Shown here: in pieces, positions 22,421-32,617 of the stretch
How positions within the stretch are numbered: position 1 is the stretch's first letter
Layout of the letters: every line of letters starts with the position of its first letter
Translations under genes and position numbers: made by a program
Assembly (NCBI GenBank): GCA_016789725.1
Contig: JAEUQN010000049.1
Coordinates: forward strand, 1-39,871
Length of the DNA: 39,871 bases
Reading direction: 5' to 3'
Source: Blastocatellia bacterium
Lineage (GTDB): Bacteria > Acidobacteriota > Blastocatellia > RBC074
The notes under the pieces: generated by a model
Databases searched by the model: none
What the model was told of the DNA's origin: nothing
Seen by the model: only the letters and a program-made list of their open reading frames with translations

Positions 22421-25400
22421 ATTCCAGGTCTTCGCGGCTCAGCGTCCGAATCACGCTATTGTTGGCGCTGATGATCGTGTCAGCCAGATCGCGTTTCGTA
22501 TCTTGCAACTGCAATACTTTTTCTTCGACGGTGCCGCGCGTGATCAACCGATAAGCGAAGACCTGTTTCGTTTGCCCAAAGCGGTGCGTGCGGTCAATGG
22601 CTTGCGCTTCCACCGCCGGATTCCACCACGGATCAAGCAGGAACACGTAATCGGCTGCCGTGAGGTTTAGCCCCACGCCGCCCGCTTTCAGGCTGATCAA
22701 AAACAATTGGCAGTTGGCGTCGGTTTGGAATCGCTCGACACGTTCCTGACGGTTGCGCGTTTTGCCGTCGAGATATTCGTAGGGGATATTTTCTCTGTCA
22801 AGTTGTTCTCGTACGATGGCGAGCAGAGAAGTGAATTGTGAAAAGACGAGGGTTTTATGGCCTTCCTGCGTAAGTTCTTCGAGTTGTGAAAACAATACCT
22901 CCAATTTCGCGCTGGAGCTTTTGGTTTTCTTGGGATCAAGCAAACCGGGATGACAGGCAGCCTGGCGCAATCGCAGCAACGCTTCCAGGATGTGCATCTT
23001 TGATTTGTTGATGCCCTGAGTATCAATGCGCCCCAGCAGCGAATGGCGATAATGCTCTTTCATGTCGTTGTAGAACTTGGCTTGTTCGGGTTCCATCTCG
23101 CAATAAATCGTTTGCTCCAACTTGGCTGGCAGGTCTTTGGCGACTTGCCCTTTGGTGCGGCGCAGAATGAACGGGCGCAAAGCTTGTGACAGGATTTTCT
23201 TGGTGGCTTCTTCAGGATTACGCGCCGCATTGCCGCTCAAACCAAATACCGAAGCTGCGCCGAGCAACCCCGGATTTAGAAAATCAAACAAGCTCCACAA
23301 TTCTCCCAGGTGGTTTTCGATGGGAGTGCCGCTGAGCGCGAGTTTATGATCGGCTTGCAGCAAACGCGCCGCCTTGGCGGATTCAGTGTTCGCGTTTTTG
23401 ATGGCTTGTGCTTCATCCAATACGACGTAATCAAATCGTTTGTCTTTGAATAGAATTGCATCGTTGCGCAACGTGCCATACGTCGTGAGGATGACATCGT
23501 AATCATCGAAATGTTCAATCGTTTCTTTTTCGCGCTCGCCGCCCGTGTGATTCAGCACAGTGAGTTGCGGCGTAAATTTCGCAGCTTCCGCTTGCCAATT
23601 AAAGACCAACGATTTTGGCACGACAATCAAAGTCGGCGCAGGTCGTGGCTGACCTTTTTGGCCGGCTCGCAGGGCGCGTCGGGTTTCCAGCATCGCCAAG
23701 GTCATCGGCGTTTTTCCCAGTCCCATATCGTCCGCCAGGCAGCCGCCGAAACCAAATTTTTGGAGAAACTCGAACCACCCCAGCGCCTCTTTTTGATAGC
23801 CACGCAACTCGCCGACAAAGCCTGGTGGTGGTTCTTGGGCCGTAATGCCTCCAAAGCTTTTCAGCTCCTCGCGCACCTTTGCAAAAGTAGGATCGAATTC
23901 CACTTCCGGTTGCGCGGCGAGCATCGCATCCAGTAGGCCCGCCTGCGCCCGCGAGAAACGCAAGTGGTCATCGTTGGCCTCGCCTGTTGCTGCAATCAGT
24001 CCATATTTTTTGAGCCATTCCTCAGGCAACAATCCGAAAGTTCCATCGCCCAGTTCGATGGTGGTTTGACCACGTTTCAGCGCCGCTAATAATTCCGGCA
24101 GGTTGACCGTTTCGCCTTCAAAATCAACGGTTCCGTGCAATTCAAACCAATCAATGCCGGACGAAACGCTGAAGTTGAAATTGCCTGGACGCCGATATAA
24201 TTTGCCTTCAGCTTCGACGTGCCAGCCATTGCTCAGCAGCGTCTGAATGGCTTTCGGCACGCGGCTGGATTTCAACATCAAATACGGTGTGGAGTTGTAA
24301 TAATCGCGTTGTTCCTTAAAACCGATGCTGAGCAAATATTCCAGCGCGAGATGTTCGGAATGAAAATCACGGCGCATCAATTGGCGTTGGTCCGGTTTGT
24401 AAATGGCAGTGCGCGTATCGTTACGCTCCAAAATGGTTACGCCATAATCAAAATGCAGTTCTCCTCTTACGCGGTCAGCGAATATTTTCTGTTCGTGAGG
24501 TTTCAGCAACAGGCGCGGATTGGGCGGAACGCTGATTTCTTCGACGCTAAGTTCCGGGGGCAAGGCCAGCTTCGGCGTGTTTGGTAGCTGCAACAACATT
24601 TCCAGAAACTCGCCACCCTGGGCAAGCGGCACACGAAAACCATTCGTCTGTCGCAACGAATTCAGCCATTTGCCCGCTTCAAAATTGCTGAGGCGTGAAA
24701 CACGCCCCTGCGTGAATAACAGGCCGTCGGTCGTCAGCAATAAAATATCTTTGATATTGAAGCGCACGCCATCTTCGTCGCGGCGAATCGTCCCACTTAC
24801 CTCATACACTTCTGGCATTTCTGGCTGCGGTTTGATTTCTAACCAGAAGGTAAACGGTGCGCCTTCATCCCAGATTAAGGGCCGGTAATTATCTCGCCCT
24901 CGATGCAGCCGCAGCAGGCAACGGCCCGTTTGACAGGCTAATGGGAGCAGTTGCGCGGCCAGTTGGGTACTGATTTGATAGCGATTGTTGCCTGTTCCGT
25001 AATGATAGCTGTAGCCGTAATATTCGCGTCCGCCCACCAGCAACGTAAGAATTTGCTGATCGGCGATATCAGGCAGGTTTCCGATTTGATTGGCTCGAAA
25101 CCCGATGGCTTTCAGCTTGCTCCAGTCGCCTGATTTCAGGCGTTCACGATAATTCGTTTCGATGATGATCCCTTCGTTGCCCGTCATTGCTGGCAAATCT
25201 ACGATGTACAGCAATTCGCGTCCCGACGGCCATCGGAAAGGTGAGATCGGAGAAGGTGCTTGATACGCTTTGGAAATACCGCTCAATGTTTGCCGCCAGG
25301 CGGTTGGCGACGGCGTGCCAGGCTGGATTTGCGAGGCACTTTTCAGCCCCCACCGCAATTTCTGGGCATCAATAATCCGTTGCCGTGCGGCTTCGGAAAG

Positions 25401-25541
25401 CTGGCGCTTGGTTTTATAGCTCACCGGTATGTATTCTTCCCCATCGTCTTCATCCTCGTAATCTTCATTCTCGTCTTCATCCTCGTCACTCTCAAAATCA
25501 TCGAATTCATCAAAATTGTTGCCAATAAAACTACGCTTCAT
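22407..25541 (-). CDS. SNF2-family DEAD/DEAH-box helicase
   Basis: A 1044-residue SNF2/Rad54-type ATP-dependent DNA translocase. The C-terminal half holds the motor: GYQKEALGWFEFL (Q-motif region), Walker A DDMGLGKT (about 603-610), DEAQ (about 704-707), SGTPIENH, LVFSQFTSLL, then GGVGLNLTAADYVFLLDPWWNPAVEAQAIDRTHRFGQT. The N-terminal ~560 residues are the bacterial SNF2-associated region with beta-rich repeats. The first ~40 residues contain a nearly pure Asp/Glu tract (11-36). A SWIM-type CxC..CxH zinc motif, often found at the start of this family, is not visible. The role in DNA repair or transcription remodelling is inferred. The neighbours are metabolic and show no defence-gene association. 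Confidence 0.92.
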   Translation of the reverse strand: MKRSFIGNNFDEFDDFESDEDEDENEDYEDEDDGEEYIPVSYKTKRQLSEAARQRIIDAQKLRWGLKSASQIQPGTPSPTAWRQTLSGISKAYQAPSPISPFRWPSGRELLYIVDLPAMTGNEGIIIETNYRERLKSGDWSKLKAIGFRANQIGNLPDIADQQILTLLVGGREYYGYSYHYGTGNNRYQISTQLAAQLLPLACQTGRCLLRLHRGRDNYRPLIWDEGAPFTFWLEIKPQPEMPEVYEVSGTIRRDEDGVRFNIKDILLLTTDGLLFTQGRVSRLSNFEAGKWLNSLRQTNGFRVPLAQGGEFLEMLLQLPNTPKLALPPELSVEEISVPPNPRLLLKPHEQKIFADRVRGELHFDYGVTILERNDTRTAIYKPDQRQLMRRDFHSEHLALEYLLSIGFKEQRDYYNSTPYLMLKSSRVPKAIQTLLSNGWHVEAEGKLYRRPGNFNFSVSSGIDWFELHGTVDFEGETVNLPELLAALKRGQTTIELGDGTFGLLPEEWLKKYGLIAATGEANDDHLRFSRAQAGLLDAMLAAQPEVEFDPTFAKVREELKSFGGITAQEPPPGFVGELRGYQKEALGWFEFLQKFGFGGCLADDMGLGKTPMTLAMLETRRALRAGQKGQPRPAPTLIVVPKSLVFNWQAEAAKFTPQLTVLNHTGGEREKETIEHFDDYDVILTTYGTLRNDAILFKDKRFDYVVLDEAQAIKNANTESAKAARLLQADHKLALSGTPIENHLGELWSLFDFLNPGLLGAASVFGLSGNAARNPEEATKKILSQALRPFILRRTKGQVAKDLPAKLEQTIYCEMEPEQAKFYNDMKEHYRHSLLGRIDTQGINKSKMHILEALLRLRQAACHPGLLDPKKTKSSSAKLEVLFSQLEELTQEGHKTLVFSQFTSLLAIVREQLDRENIPYEYLDGKTRNRQERVERFQTDANCQLFLISLKAGGVGLNLTAADYVFLLDPWWNPAVEAQAIDRTHRFGQTKQVFAYRLITRGTVEEKVLQLQDTKRDLADTIISANNSVIRTLSREDLELLLS

Positions 25542-25621
25542 TTCATTTCCCTAAACCCTTGCCTGCACAGCAGAATCAATGCTGCAAAATATACTTCCCG
25601 GCCTTCGCGCGGCGCTTCGCC

Positions 25622-27970
25622 TTATTCAAGATCCGGCAACGCCCAGCTAAATAACATGCCACCGATTGAACACGCGACGAACTGTCGCCCGTTCACCGCA
25701 TAGCTGATTGGAGAGGCATGTGGATCACCGCCGGTCTGCGTTCGCCAGAGCAATTTGCCCGTCTTGGAATTCAAGCCTAACACATACCCGTCAACGGTGG
25801 TTGCAAACGTCACTCCACCAGCGGTTGCTAATAAACCATTCCCCAGCCCACCGGCATTCAATTTGAAATCCCATATTTTCTTGCCGGTTGCTGCATCAAT
25901 CGCCATCACGCCGCCCCAATCTTTTTCGCCGGGCGGAAAGAATCTACCGCCCCAGTATGATTTGGCGACTTCAAACTTTTGGGCTTCTTTGATGTAAATA
26001 TTGCCTTGCTCTTTGTAGGTCATCAGGAAGTACTTCGTTTCAGGATCAAAGGATGGCGATTGCCAGTTCGTCGCGCCCGCCAGATTGGGATACACCAGCG
26101 TTCCTTCGGCAGACGGCTCTTTGCCTGACATGATCGGACGCCCTTTGGCATCCAGTCCTTTCGCCCAATTTTGTCGCGCGAAAGGTGCCCCGAACAAAAA
26201 CTCACCGGTCGTTCGATCCAGCACGTAATAGAACGCGTTGCGATTGGCGTGCAGCATCAGCTTTCGCATTTTGCCTTGCCACATCATATCCACGAGCATC
26301 GGCGTTTCGTTGGCATCCCAATCAAACATATCGTGCGGCGTAAATTGAAAATGCCATTTGCGCTGGCCGGTGTTGGGGTTAAGCGCGACGACAGAACACG
26401 AAAACAGGTTGTCCCCCTGTCGCACATCACCGTTCAAATCCGGCCCCGGATTGCCGACTGACCAATAAAGCGTATCGAGTTCGGGATCATACGTACCTGT
26501 TGTCCACGTCGTGCCAGCGCCTTGTTTCCAGCTATCGCCCGCCCACGTATCATGGCCGAATTCGCCCGGTCCCGGAATCGTCCAGAAGCGCCACAACCGT
26601 TTGCCTGTTGCTGGATCATAGGCATCAATAAATCCGCGCACGCCGTATTCGCCGCCCCCAATCCCCGTGATGATTTTATCTTTGAGCGCAAGCGGAGCCA
26701 TGTAGGAAAAATGCCCTTCAGAGGCTTTCGCCATTTCGACTTTCCAAAGCTCTCGTCCGGTTTTCGCATCCAGCGCGACGACGTAAGCATCCGCTGTAGT
26801 CAGAAACAATCGCCCACCTAGCATCGCAAAGCCGCGATTGGGTTGGCCCGGTGCATATAGTTTGGGGTCGGCGGGATTGTACTTGTAGCTCCACAAAACC
26901 TTGCCGGTTGCCGCATCCAGCGCATACGCAAAATTCGACGCGGCGGTCGTGTACATAATGCCGTCCACCACCAGCGGCGAAGCTTGCAAGCCGCCATTGC
27001 CTTGCGGTTGGAAGGTCCACGCGGTTTGCAGTTGCGAGACATTGCTGAGATTGATTTGTTTCAGGAGCGAATAATGACGACCTTCATAATCGCCATAATA
27101 GGTGAACCAGTTGTGCGGTTCCTGGCGCGAGTTGGCGATGCGTTCATAGCTCAATCCGCCTTTCATCGGCATCAAGGCTGCTTTGCTTAAATCAGGAGCC
27201 TTCAGCGATTTCAAATAGGCGATCAGATTGTCCATTTGCTCTGCACTCAGCCGTTGCCCGTAGTTGGCGGGCATGATGGATTTCTCCGCATATTTGATCT
27301 CGGCCAAATCCTTTTTCCTGAGCAAATGAAATTCTTCTTCACGGCTGAATAAAGCCAGTGAAAACGAATCTTCGTTGCGGCGCAATCCGCGCATCGCTTT
27401 GCCGTCTTTGGTTTTCACTTCGACAAAATTCGGCGCGTAGCCTTCGGCGGAACCCGGCTTCAAAATGCGCGTTTTCAATTCATCTACGCTCAAATTTCCA
27501 ATCGTCGAAAGGTCCGATGCATAACGGCTACCGTGTCCGTTGACCATATGACAGCCGGCACAGTTCATTTTGAAAACCTGTTCTCCGGCGACGATATTTC
27601 CCGTGACTTTTTCACCGCTGCCGCCGCTAAGCGAGCGCAAAAAACTGACGACTTGCCAAACTTCTTCATCCTTCAATCCCATTGCTGGCATGGCGGTTCC
27701 GCTGACACCATTTTTGATAACATCGAAGACTTGCGCATCTTCATTGCCACGTTTGAAAGTACCTTTGTTGACTGCGGGGCCACGACCACCATCCCCTTTG
27801 CTGCCGTGACAACCGGCGCACATTGAATCATAGATTCCTTTGCCTGCTGCTATCGCATCCGCTTTCCCTTCGAGAGGGTTTTTACTGCCGGGGCCATGTT
27901 GCGCGATGAGTAAGTTGGAAGTCAGGCCAATGACAAACAGAACGATCAATCGCAAGGTGGGTTTTTTCAT
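25622..27970 (-). CDS. Secreted PQQ-dependent dehydrogenase with two N-terminal cytochrome c domains
   Basis: A 782-residue periplasmic quinohaemoprotein. It has a signal peptide (about 1-23), cytochrome c 1 with CAGCH (51-55) and Met ligand in TAMPAMG (94/97), and cytochrome c 2 with CAGCH (137-141) and SIMPANYG. Next come a linker and an eight-bladed PQQ propeller (~290-782) with repeated W-docking motifs such as ALDAATGKVLWSYK and ALDAKTGRELWKVE. Catalytic-region residues are GGEYGVRGF and HDMFDWDAN. Enzymes of this group oxidise alcohols and pass electrons to haem. The vicinal Cys pair found before NRG in methanol/ethanol dehydrogenases is absent (APGQPNRGFA). I chose the ATG at 27970 because it gives a proper signal peptide and has GAGGAA upstream; the longer frame from 28018 does not. 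Confidence 0.88.
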   Translation of the reverse strand: MKKPTLRLIVLFVIGLTSNLLIAQHGPGSKNPLEGKADAIAAGKGIYDSMCAGCHGSKGDGGRGPAVNKGTFKRGNEDAQVFDVIKNGVSGTAMPAMGLKDEEVWQVVSFLRSLSGGSGEKVTGNIVAGEQVFKMNCAGCHMVNGHGSRYASDLSTIGNLSVDELKTRILKPGSAEGYAPNFVEVKTKDGKAMRGLRRNEDSFSLALFSREEEFHLLRKKDLAEIKYAEKSIMPANYGQRLSAEQMDNLIAYLKSLKAPDLSKAALMPMKGGLSYERIANSRQEPHNWFTYYGDYEGRHYSLLKQINLSNVSQLQTAWTFQPQGNGGLQASPLVVDGIMYTTAASNFAYALDAATGKVLWSYKYNPADPKLYAPGQPNRGFAMLGGRLFLTTADAYVVALDAKTGRELWKVEMAKASEGHFSYMAPLALKDKIITGIGGGEYGVRGFIDAYDPATGKRLWRFWTIPGPGEFGHDTWAGDSWKQGAGTTWTTGTYDPELDTLYWSVGNPGPDLNGDVRQGDNLFSCSVVALNPNTGQRKWHFQFTPHDMFDWDANETPMLVDMMWQGKMRKLMLHANRNAFYYVLDRTTGEFLFGAPFARQNWAKGLDAKGRPIMSGKEPSAEGTLVYPNLAGATNWQSPSFDPETKYFLMTYKEQGNIYIKEAQKFEVAKSYWGGRFFPPGEKDWGGVMAIDAATGKKIWDFKLNAGGLGNGLLATAGGVTFATTVDGYVLGLNSKTGKLLWRTQTGGDPHASPISYAVNGRQFVACSIGGMLFSWALPDLE

Positions 27971-28018
27971 GTGGTTCCTCGTTGACTGGAATTGGAATTG
28001 AGCGTCTTGGGCACTCAT

Positions 28019-28334
28019 TTTGAGCTGTATAAGGTATCACCAAGCGTGATGATCTGACCACTGGTTTGCCTGAAAAAAATCATAAACCTGCGCTCAAAGA
28101 ATCGAAATTGTAATTATTTACGACTTCGACAACGGCGATGAAAATTGCGGTTGCCTTGATTCAACCCCTATGGTTATAATCCGCCCCGTAAAAAATACTG
28201 ACGATACTTAATGCTCCCTGCCTCACCAAACTCACGAGAATCCGGTTTCGTTTTTATCGCCTATTGAGCATGTCCTCATAAACTGCTTCACGGTGTGCTG
28301 GGTGAGCAAAAACAAACCCTTCAGGACTGTTAAC
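28019..28334. other. Divergent intergenic region between PQQ dehydrogenase and DUF1800 gene
   Basis: 316 bp without a credible gene. It separates two divergently transcribed exported-protein genes and should hold both promoters. A plus-strand promoter-like pair is seen at 28151-28180. For the minus strand only weak candidates are visible. The composition is AT-rich between about 28065 and 28200. Confidence 0.6.
28151..28180 (+). promoter_or_regulatory. Sigma70-like promoter for the DUF1800-DUF1501 genes
   Basis: TTGCCT (28151-28156), 18 bp spacer, perfect TATAAT (28175-28180). Transcription would begin near 28187, leaving a leader of about 150 nt before the DUF1800 start. It is the best match in the region; no start-site data exist. 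Confidence 0.45.
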
Positions 28335-31121
28335 ATGTTTACTTCTTCCCTCTGGAAACCGCTTGCTATCGGAGCATTGATTTTCTCTGTCTTTTTCACT
28401 GGCACTGCCCACGCGCAAGTCACGGTTGTTTCTGCCGCGAACTATGCTGGTGGTACTGCCGCGCCCGAAGAAATCGTTTCAGGTTTTGGGACCGGACTTG
28501 CCACCACGACACAAGGTGCAACAGGCGTTCCGTTGCCAACAACACTTGGCGGCACAACTGTAAAAGTCCGCGATAGCGCGGGAACTGAGCGATTATCGCC
28601 CTTGTTTTATGTCTCTTCGACTCAAATCAATTTTCAGATTCCGCTCGGCACCGCACTTGGCTCTGCTACGATCACCGTGACAAGCGGAGCTGTGACAAGG
28701 ACCGGAACCGTCACCATTGCCAACGTTGCGCCGGGTTTTTTTACCGCTGATGCGACCGGCAAAGGATTGGCCGCTGCTCAGGCGTTGCGGCTTCGCGCCG
28801 ATAATTCGTCAAGCGTCGAAGAGGTCGCCCGGTATGACAGCTCGCAAAGCAAGTTTGTGAGCCTTCCGGTGAATTTGAATACCACCGATCAGATGTTTCT
28901 ACAGCTTTACGGAACGGGGGTGCGGCGGCGCAGCAATCTGTCCAACGTGACCGCCACCATCGGAGGTGTGGCCGTTTCGGTTCTGTATGCGGGTTCGCAA
29001 AATGGATATGAAGGTTTGGATCAGATCAACCTGACCTTGCCGCGCAATTTGCCGGGTGGAGAACTGGACGTTGTGGTGAAAGTGGATGGCGTCGCCGCCA
29101 ACATTGTCAAGCTGGCGATCACGCCAGTCGCAAGCGCTGAGAGTACAACCTATCTGGCAACGATGCGCCCGGAAAACGGGGTTTCTTCGCCTGGTTCGGG
29201 GTCCTCTGTTTTGCGTTTGAGTGCGGATGAAAAAACGGCGACGGTGACCTTTAATTACGGCAACCTCACCACGCCCGTTACCAGCGCGCACATTCACGGC
29301 CCCGCTGATCCGGGGCAAAGCGGCAACGTGCTTTTTGATCTGGATGACGCGCCAAAATTAGCAGATGGCTCAATGGTCTGGACCATTGCACAAGTGGGAA
29401 CCGTGACGCCCGCGCAAATCGTACAGGCGCTCAAAGCCGGGCGACTGTATATCAACATTCACTCTTCCAAATATCCATCGGGCGAAATTCGTGGGCATTA
29501 CGGGCTAATTAACGGAACGCAAACCTTTACGCCGCCTGCCGCGCCGCCCGCCTTGCCAGGTGGGAATCCGACTGCCAGCGATGCGGCACGGTTTCTGACG
29601 CAAGCGACATTTGGTCCCAAAATGACCGACATCACGGCGCTTCAAACCAAAGGCTTTGAGGCTTGGTTCAATGAACAATTTGCCATGTCTGCCGAATCGC
29701 ATTTGTCATACATTGATTGGCTGAAACAATCGGAGCCAAATAAACAGTTTTATGACGAGGCGATGATGGAAACCTTCTGGAAGCAGACGGTGTTGGGCAA
29801 CGATCAATTGCGGCAACGTGTTTCGTATGCCCTGAGTCAAATCTTTGTGGTGTCATTCAATTCTGATTTGTCGGGAGAACATTATGCTGTCGCCAGCTAC
29901 GCGGACATGCTGAATAAAAATGCGTTCGGCAACTTCCGACAACTGCTCGAAGACGTCACCTTGCATCCGGCGATGGGGCGGTTTTTGGATCACATTCAGA
30001 ATGACAAGGAAGACCCGGTAACAGGGCGTAATCCAAACGAAAATTATGCCCGCGAAGTGCTGCAATTATTTTCGATTGGTTTATACAAACTGCATCCTGA
30101 TGGGACGTTGATGCTGGATGCCAAAGGGCTGCCGACAGAAACCTACGATCAAGAGGTTGTGAAAGGCTTTGCCCACGTCTTCACGGGTTGGAGCTATGGC
30201 TCATTTACCAAAACAGAAAACAATTGGAAATGGCCTCCCATTTGGAACAACGGCAGTCAATTCTGGCGCGTCCCGATGGAGCTTTGGCCGAATCATCATT
30301 CGACCTCCAGCAAAACCATCCTCAATGGCGTGACTCTGCCCGCCAATCAAACCGCGCAGAAAGATTTACAGGACGCGCTGGACAATATTTTCAATCATCC
30401 GAACGTCGGCCCGTTTATCTCGCGGCAATTGATCCAACGATTGGTGACGAGCAATCCGAGTCCCGGATACATTTATCGCGTCGCCCAGAAATTCAACAAC
30501 AATGGCAACGGCGTTCGCGGTGATATGAAAGCCGTTATCAAAGCGGTGCTGCTGGATTATGAAGCGCGCAGCACGACGGCCTTTGCCAATCAGGGGTACG
30601 GCAAGTTGCGTGAACCGATTGTGCGGATGGCGCAGTTATTGCGGGCTTTTAATTACTCCTGCCCGTGCGGCAAGATTCCGTTGTATTGGATGGATAGTCC
30701 AATTTACGCGCTCGGCCAAAATCCATATCGTGCGCCAACCGTTTTCAATTTCTTTGAGCCGGGCTACACCCAACCTGGCCCCATTGCTGCCGCTGGATTG
30801 GTCGCACCGGAATTTCAAATCACCAGCGAGGTTTCGATCACAGGCATTTCCAACTTCATGCGCTATGTCATCTTTACTGGTTTCAAATGGGACACGACAA
30901 AACCGCTGACGCCGGATTTTTCCAACCTGACACCGATGGCGGCCAATCCCACCCAGTTGGTAGATCATCTGAACTTGCTGCTGATGTCGGGCCAGATGTC
31001 AACGACGCTCAAAAACAGTCTGGTGTCGGAATTGACGAAGATGTCTTCTGACCCGGTCGAGCGCGTGAAAGAAGCGGCCCACTGCATCATGACATCGCCG
31101 GAATATGTGATTCAGAAATAA
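28335..31121 (+). CDS. Exported TIGR03437-CHRD-DUF1800 fusion protein
   Basis: 928 residues from the ATG at 28335, chosen because it begins a clean Sec signal peptide ([20 protein letters not shown], cleaved near AHAQ). Three regions follow. Residues ~30-265 are a TIGR03437-type domain ([42 protein letters not shown]). Residues ~270-390 are a CHRD domain ([29 protein letters not shown]). Residues ~414-928 are DUF1800 ([57 protein letters not shown]). DUF1800 proteins are exported, of unknown biochemistry, and nearly always precede a DUF1501 gene, as here with a 55 bp gap. The role may be in surface or matrix attachment; this is inference. Confidence 0.9.
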   Translation: MFTSSLWKPLAIGALIFSVFFTGTAHAQVTVVSAANYAGGTAAPEEIVSGFGTGLATTTQGATGVPLPTTLGGTTVKVRDSAGTERLSPLFYVSSTQINFQIPLGTALGSATITVTSGAVTRTGTVTIANVAPGFFTADATGKGLAAAQALRLRADNSSSVEEVARYDSSQSKFVSLPVNLNTTDQMFLQLYGTGVRRRSNLSNVTATIGGVAVSVLYAGSQNGYEGLDQINLTLPRNLPGGELDVVVKVDGVAANIVKLAITPVASAESTTYLATMRPENGVSSPGSGSSVLRLSADEKTATVTFNYGNLTTPVTSAHIHGPADPGQSGNVLFDLDDAPKLADGSMVWTIAQVGTVTPAQIVQALKAGRLYINIHSSKYPSGEIRGHYGLINGTQTFTPPAAPPALPGGNPTASDAARFLTQATFGPKMTDITALQTKGFEAWFNEQFAMSAESHLSYIDWLKQSEPNKQFYDEAMMETFWKQTVLGNDQLRQRVSYALSQIFVVSFNSDLSGEHYAVASYADMLNKNAFGNFRQLLEDVTLHPAMGRFLDHIQNDKEDPVTGRNPNENYAREVLQLFSIGLYKLHPDGTLMLDAKGLPTETYDQEVVKGFAHVFTGWSYGSFTKTENNWKWPPIWNNGSQFWRVPMELWPNHHSTSSKTILNGVTLPANQTAQKDLQDALDNIFNHPNVGPFISRQLIQRLVTSNPSPGYIYRVAQKFNNNGNGVRGDMKAVIKAVLLDYEARSTTAFANQGYGKLREPIVRMAQLLRAFNYSCPCGKIPLYWMDSPIYALGQNPYRAPTVFNFFEPGYTQPGPIAAAGLVAPEFQITSEVSITGISNFMRYVIFTGFKWDTTKPLTPDFSNLTPMAANPTQLVDHLNLLLMSGQMSTTLKNSLVSELTKMSSDPVERVKEAAHCIMTSPEYVIQK

Positions 31122-31176
31122 TGTTTTCTGGTGCGCGAACGGTTCGCCAGTGCTTTCAGAAGTTAAGGTCAATACT

Positions 31177-32535
31177 ATGTCATCAACTCGTAGAAACTTT
31201 CTCAAACATTCCTTGTGTGCAAGTTTGGGCGCAAGCAGCGCCGCCACTTTATTCAATAACCTGACGCTCTCCGCCGCGACACTTCCGAACCTACAGACCG
31301 GCGATTTCAAAGCTTTGGTATGTGTTTTTCTGTTTGGCGGAAATGACGGCGATAATACGTTGATTCCGTATAGCCAAAACGATTACAACGCGTATGCGAC
31401 GGCGCGTAGTGCGATTGCGTTACCGCGCACCGATTTGCTGCCGATCACGCCCGCAACCAGCGATGGTCGTTCGTTTGCTTTGCACGCCAGCCTCACCGAG
31501 TTTCAGTCGCTCTTTGCGCAAAAGAAGCTCGCTATTATGGCGAATGTGGGCCCTTTGCTGGTCCCCACGACGCGCAGCCAGTTTCTGCAAAAATCGGTGC
31601 CCCTGCCACCGCAATTGTTTTCGCATAGCGATCAACAAACGCATTGGCAAACGGCCTGGCCGGAGGAAATTCCGAAAACAGGTTGGGGCGGGCGATTGGC
31701 TGATGTCGTCAATACGTTGAATACCAATCCGCAAATTGCGATGTCCATTTCGCTGAATGGCACGAATATGTTTCAGGTCGGAGACTCTGTCTATCCGCAA
31801 CTGATTTCCAGCGAGGGGACGGTCAAGCTTTGGTATTACAACGAGGCGTGGAATTATGCTGGCACCAATTTGACCAAAGGAATGTTGCAACAGACGCACT
31901 CCAACGTGATGGAAAAGGCTTATCAGGGAACGCTCAAAAGTTCGATTGAAAATGAACGCCTGTTAAGCAGTGCGCTGGCGAACGCCCCCAAAACTGCCAC
32001 CGTTTTTCCCGATAACAAACTGGCGAAACAGCTACAGATGGTCGCCAAATTGATTTCCGTTCGGGCGGCGCTGGGTTTGCGCCGCCAGGTATTTTTCTGC
32101 ACTTTGGACGGCTTTGACACGCACGGTGAACAGCTTACGACGCAAGGGAACTTACTGCGACAAGTCAGCCAATCTCTGGATGCCTTTTACAAAACGACCG
32201 TGGAATTGGGCGTTGCCGACAACGTTACCTCTTTTACAGCCTCTGATTTCGGCAGAACCTACAAGAGCAATGGCAAAGGTTCGGATCACGGTTGGGGCAA
32301 TTATCAGTTTGTGCTGGGCGGCGCGGTCAAAGGTGGCGATGTGTACGGCAAGATTCCCGTGTTACAGATTAACGGCCCTGATGACTCAGGCGATGGTCGC
32401 TGGATTCCAACCATTTCCACCGATGAATATGCTGCGACTTTGGCGCAATGGTTTGGCGTCAGTGCGAACGATTTGACGACCATCTTTCCGAACATTGGCC
32501 GATTTGCGCGCCCAAATTTAGGATTCCTTAGTTGA
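31177..32535 (+). CDS. Tat-exported DUF1501 protein (DUF1800 partner)
   Basis: 452 residues from the ATG at 31177, chosen because it opens a twin-arginine signal (MSSTRRNFLKHSLCASLGAS). The body matches the DUF1501/sulfatase-like alkaline-phosphatase-fold group: CVFLFGGNDGDNTLIPY (about 50-66), DGFDTHGEQ, SDFGRT and GSDHGWGNYQFVLGGAVKGG. The metal-site-like acids and histidines are kept, yet no activity is established for the family. It follows the DUF1800 gene by 55 bp and is surely in the same operon. The two are a recurrent pair in Acidobacteria, Planctomycetes and Proteobacteria. Confidence 0.9.
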   Translation: MSSTRRNFLKHSLCASLGASSAATLFNNLTLSAATLPNLQTGDFKALVCVFLFGGNDGDNTLIPYSQNDYNAYATARSAIALPRTDLLPITPATSDGRSFALHASLTEFQSLFAQKKLAIMANVGPLLVPTTRSQFLQKSVPLPPQLFSHSDQQTHWQTAWPEEIPKTGWGGRLADVVNTLNTNPQIAMSISLNGTNMFQVGDSVYPQLISSEGTVKLWYYNEAWNYAGTNLTKGMLQQTHSNVMEKAYQGTLKSSIENERLLSSALANAPKTATVFPDNKLAKQLQMVAKLISVRAALGLRRQVFFCTLDGFDTHGEQLTTQGNLLRQVSQSLDAFYKTTVELGVADNVTSFTASDFGRTYKSNGKGSDHGWGNYQFVLGGAVKGGDVYGKIPVLQINGPDDSGDGRWIPTISTDEYAATLAQWFGVSANDLTTIFPNIGRFARPNLGFLS

Positions 32536-32617
32536 GTCAATTGGTGCTGAGAGGTCAATTCAGGCTAAACTCCGTGCGGTTTGAGAGGAATTTACAAACA
32601 GCAGCAACGGAGATGAT

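Noticed and set aside
23511..23936. 141-codon plus-strand frame inside the SNF2 helicase gene
   Set aside because: Antisense shadow of a conserved helicase; no domain.
28899..29318. 139-codon minus-strand frame within the DUF1800 gene
   Set aside because: Arg/Gln-rich antisense shadow without a start context.
31420..31899. 159-codon minus-strand frame within the DUF1501 gene
   Set aside because: Antisense to a conserved exported protein; no motif.
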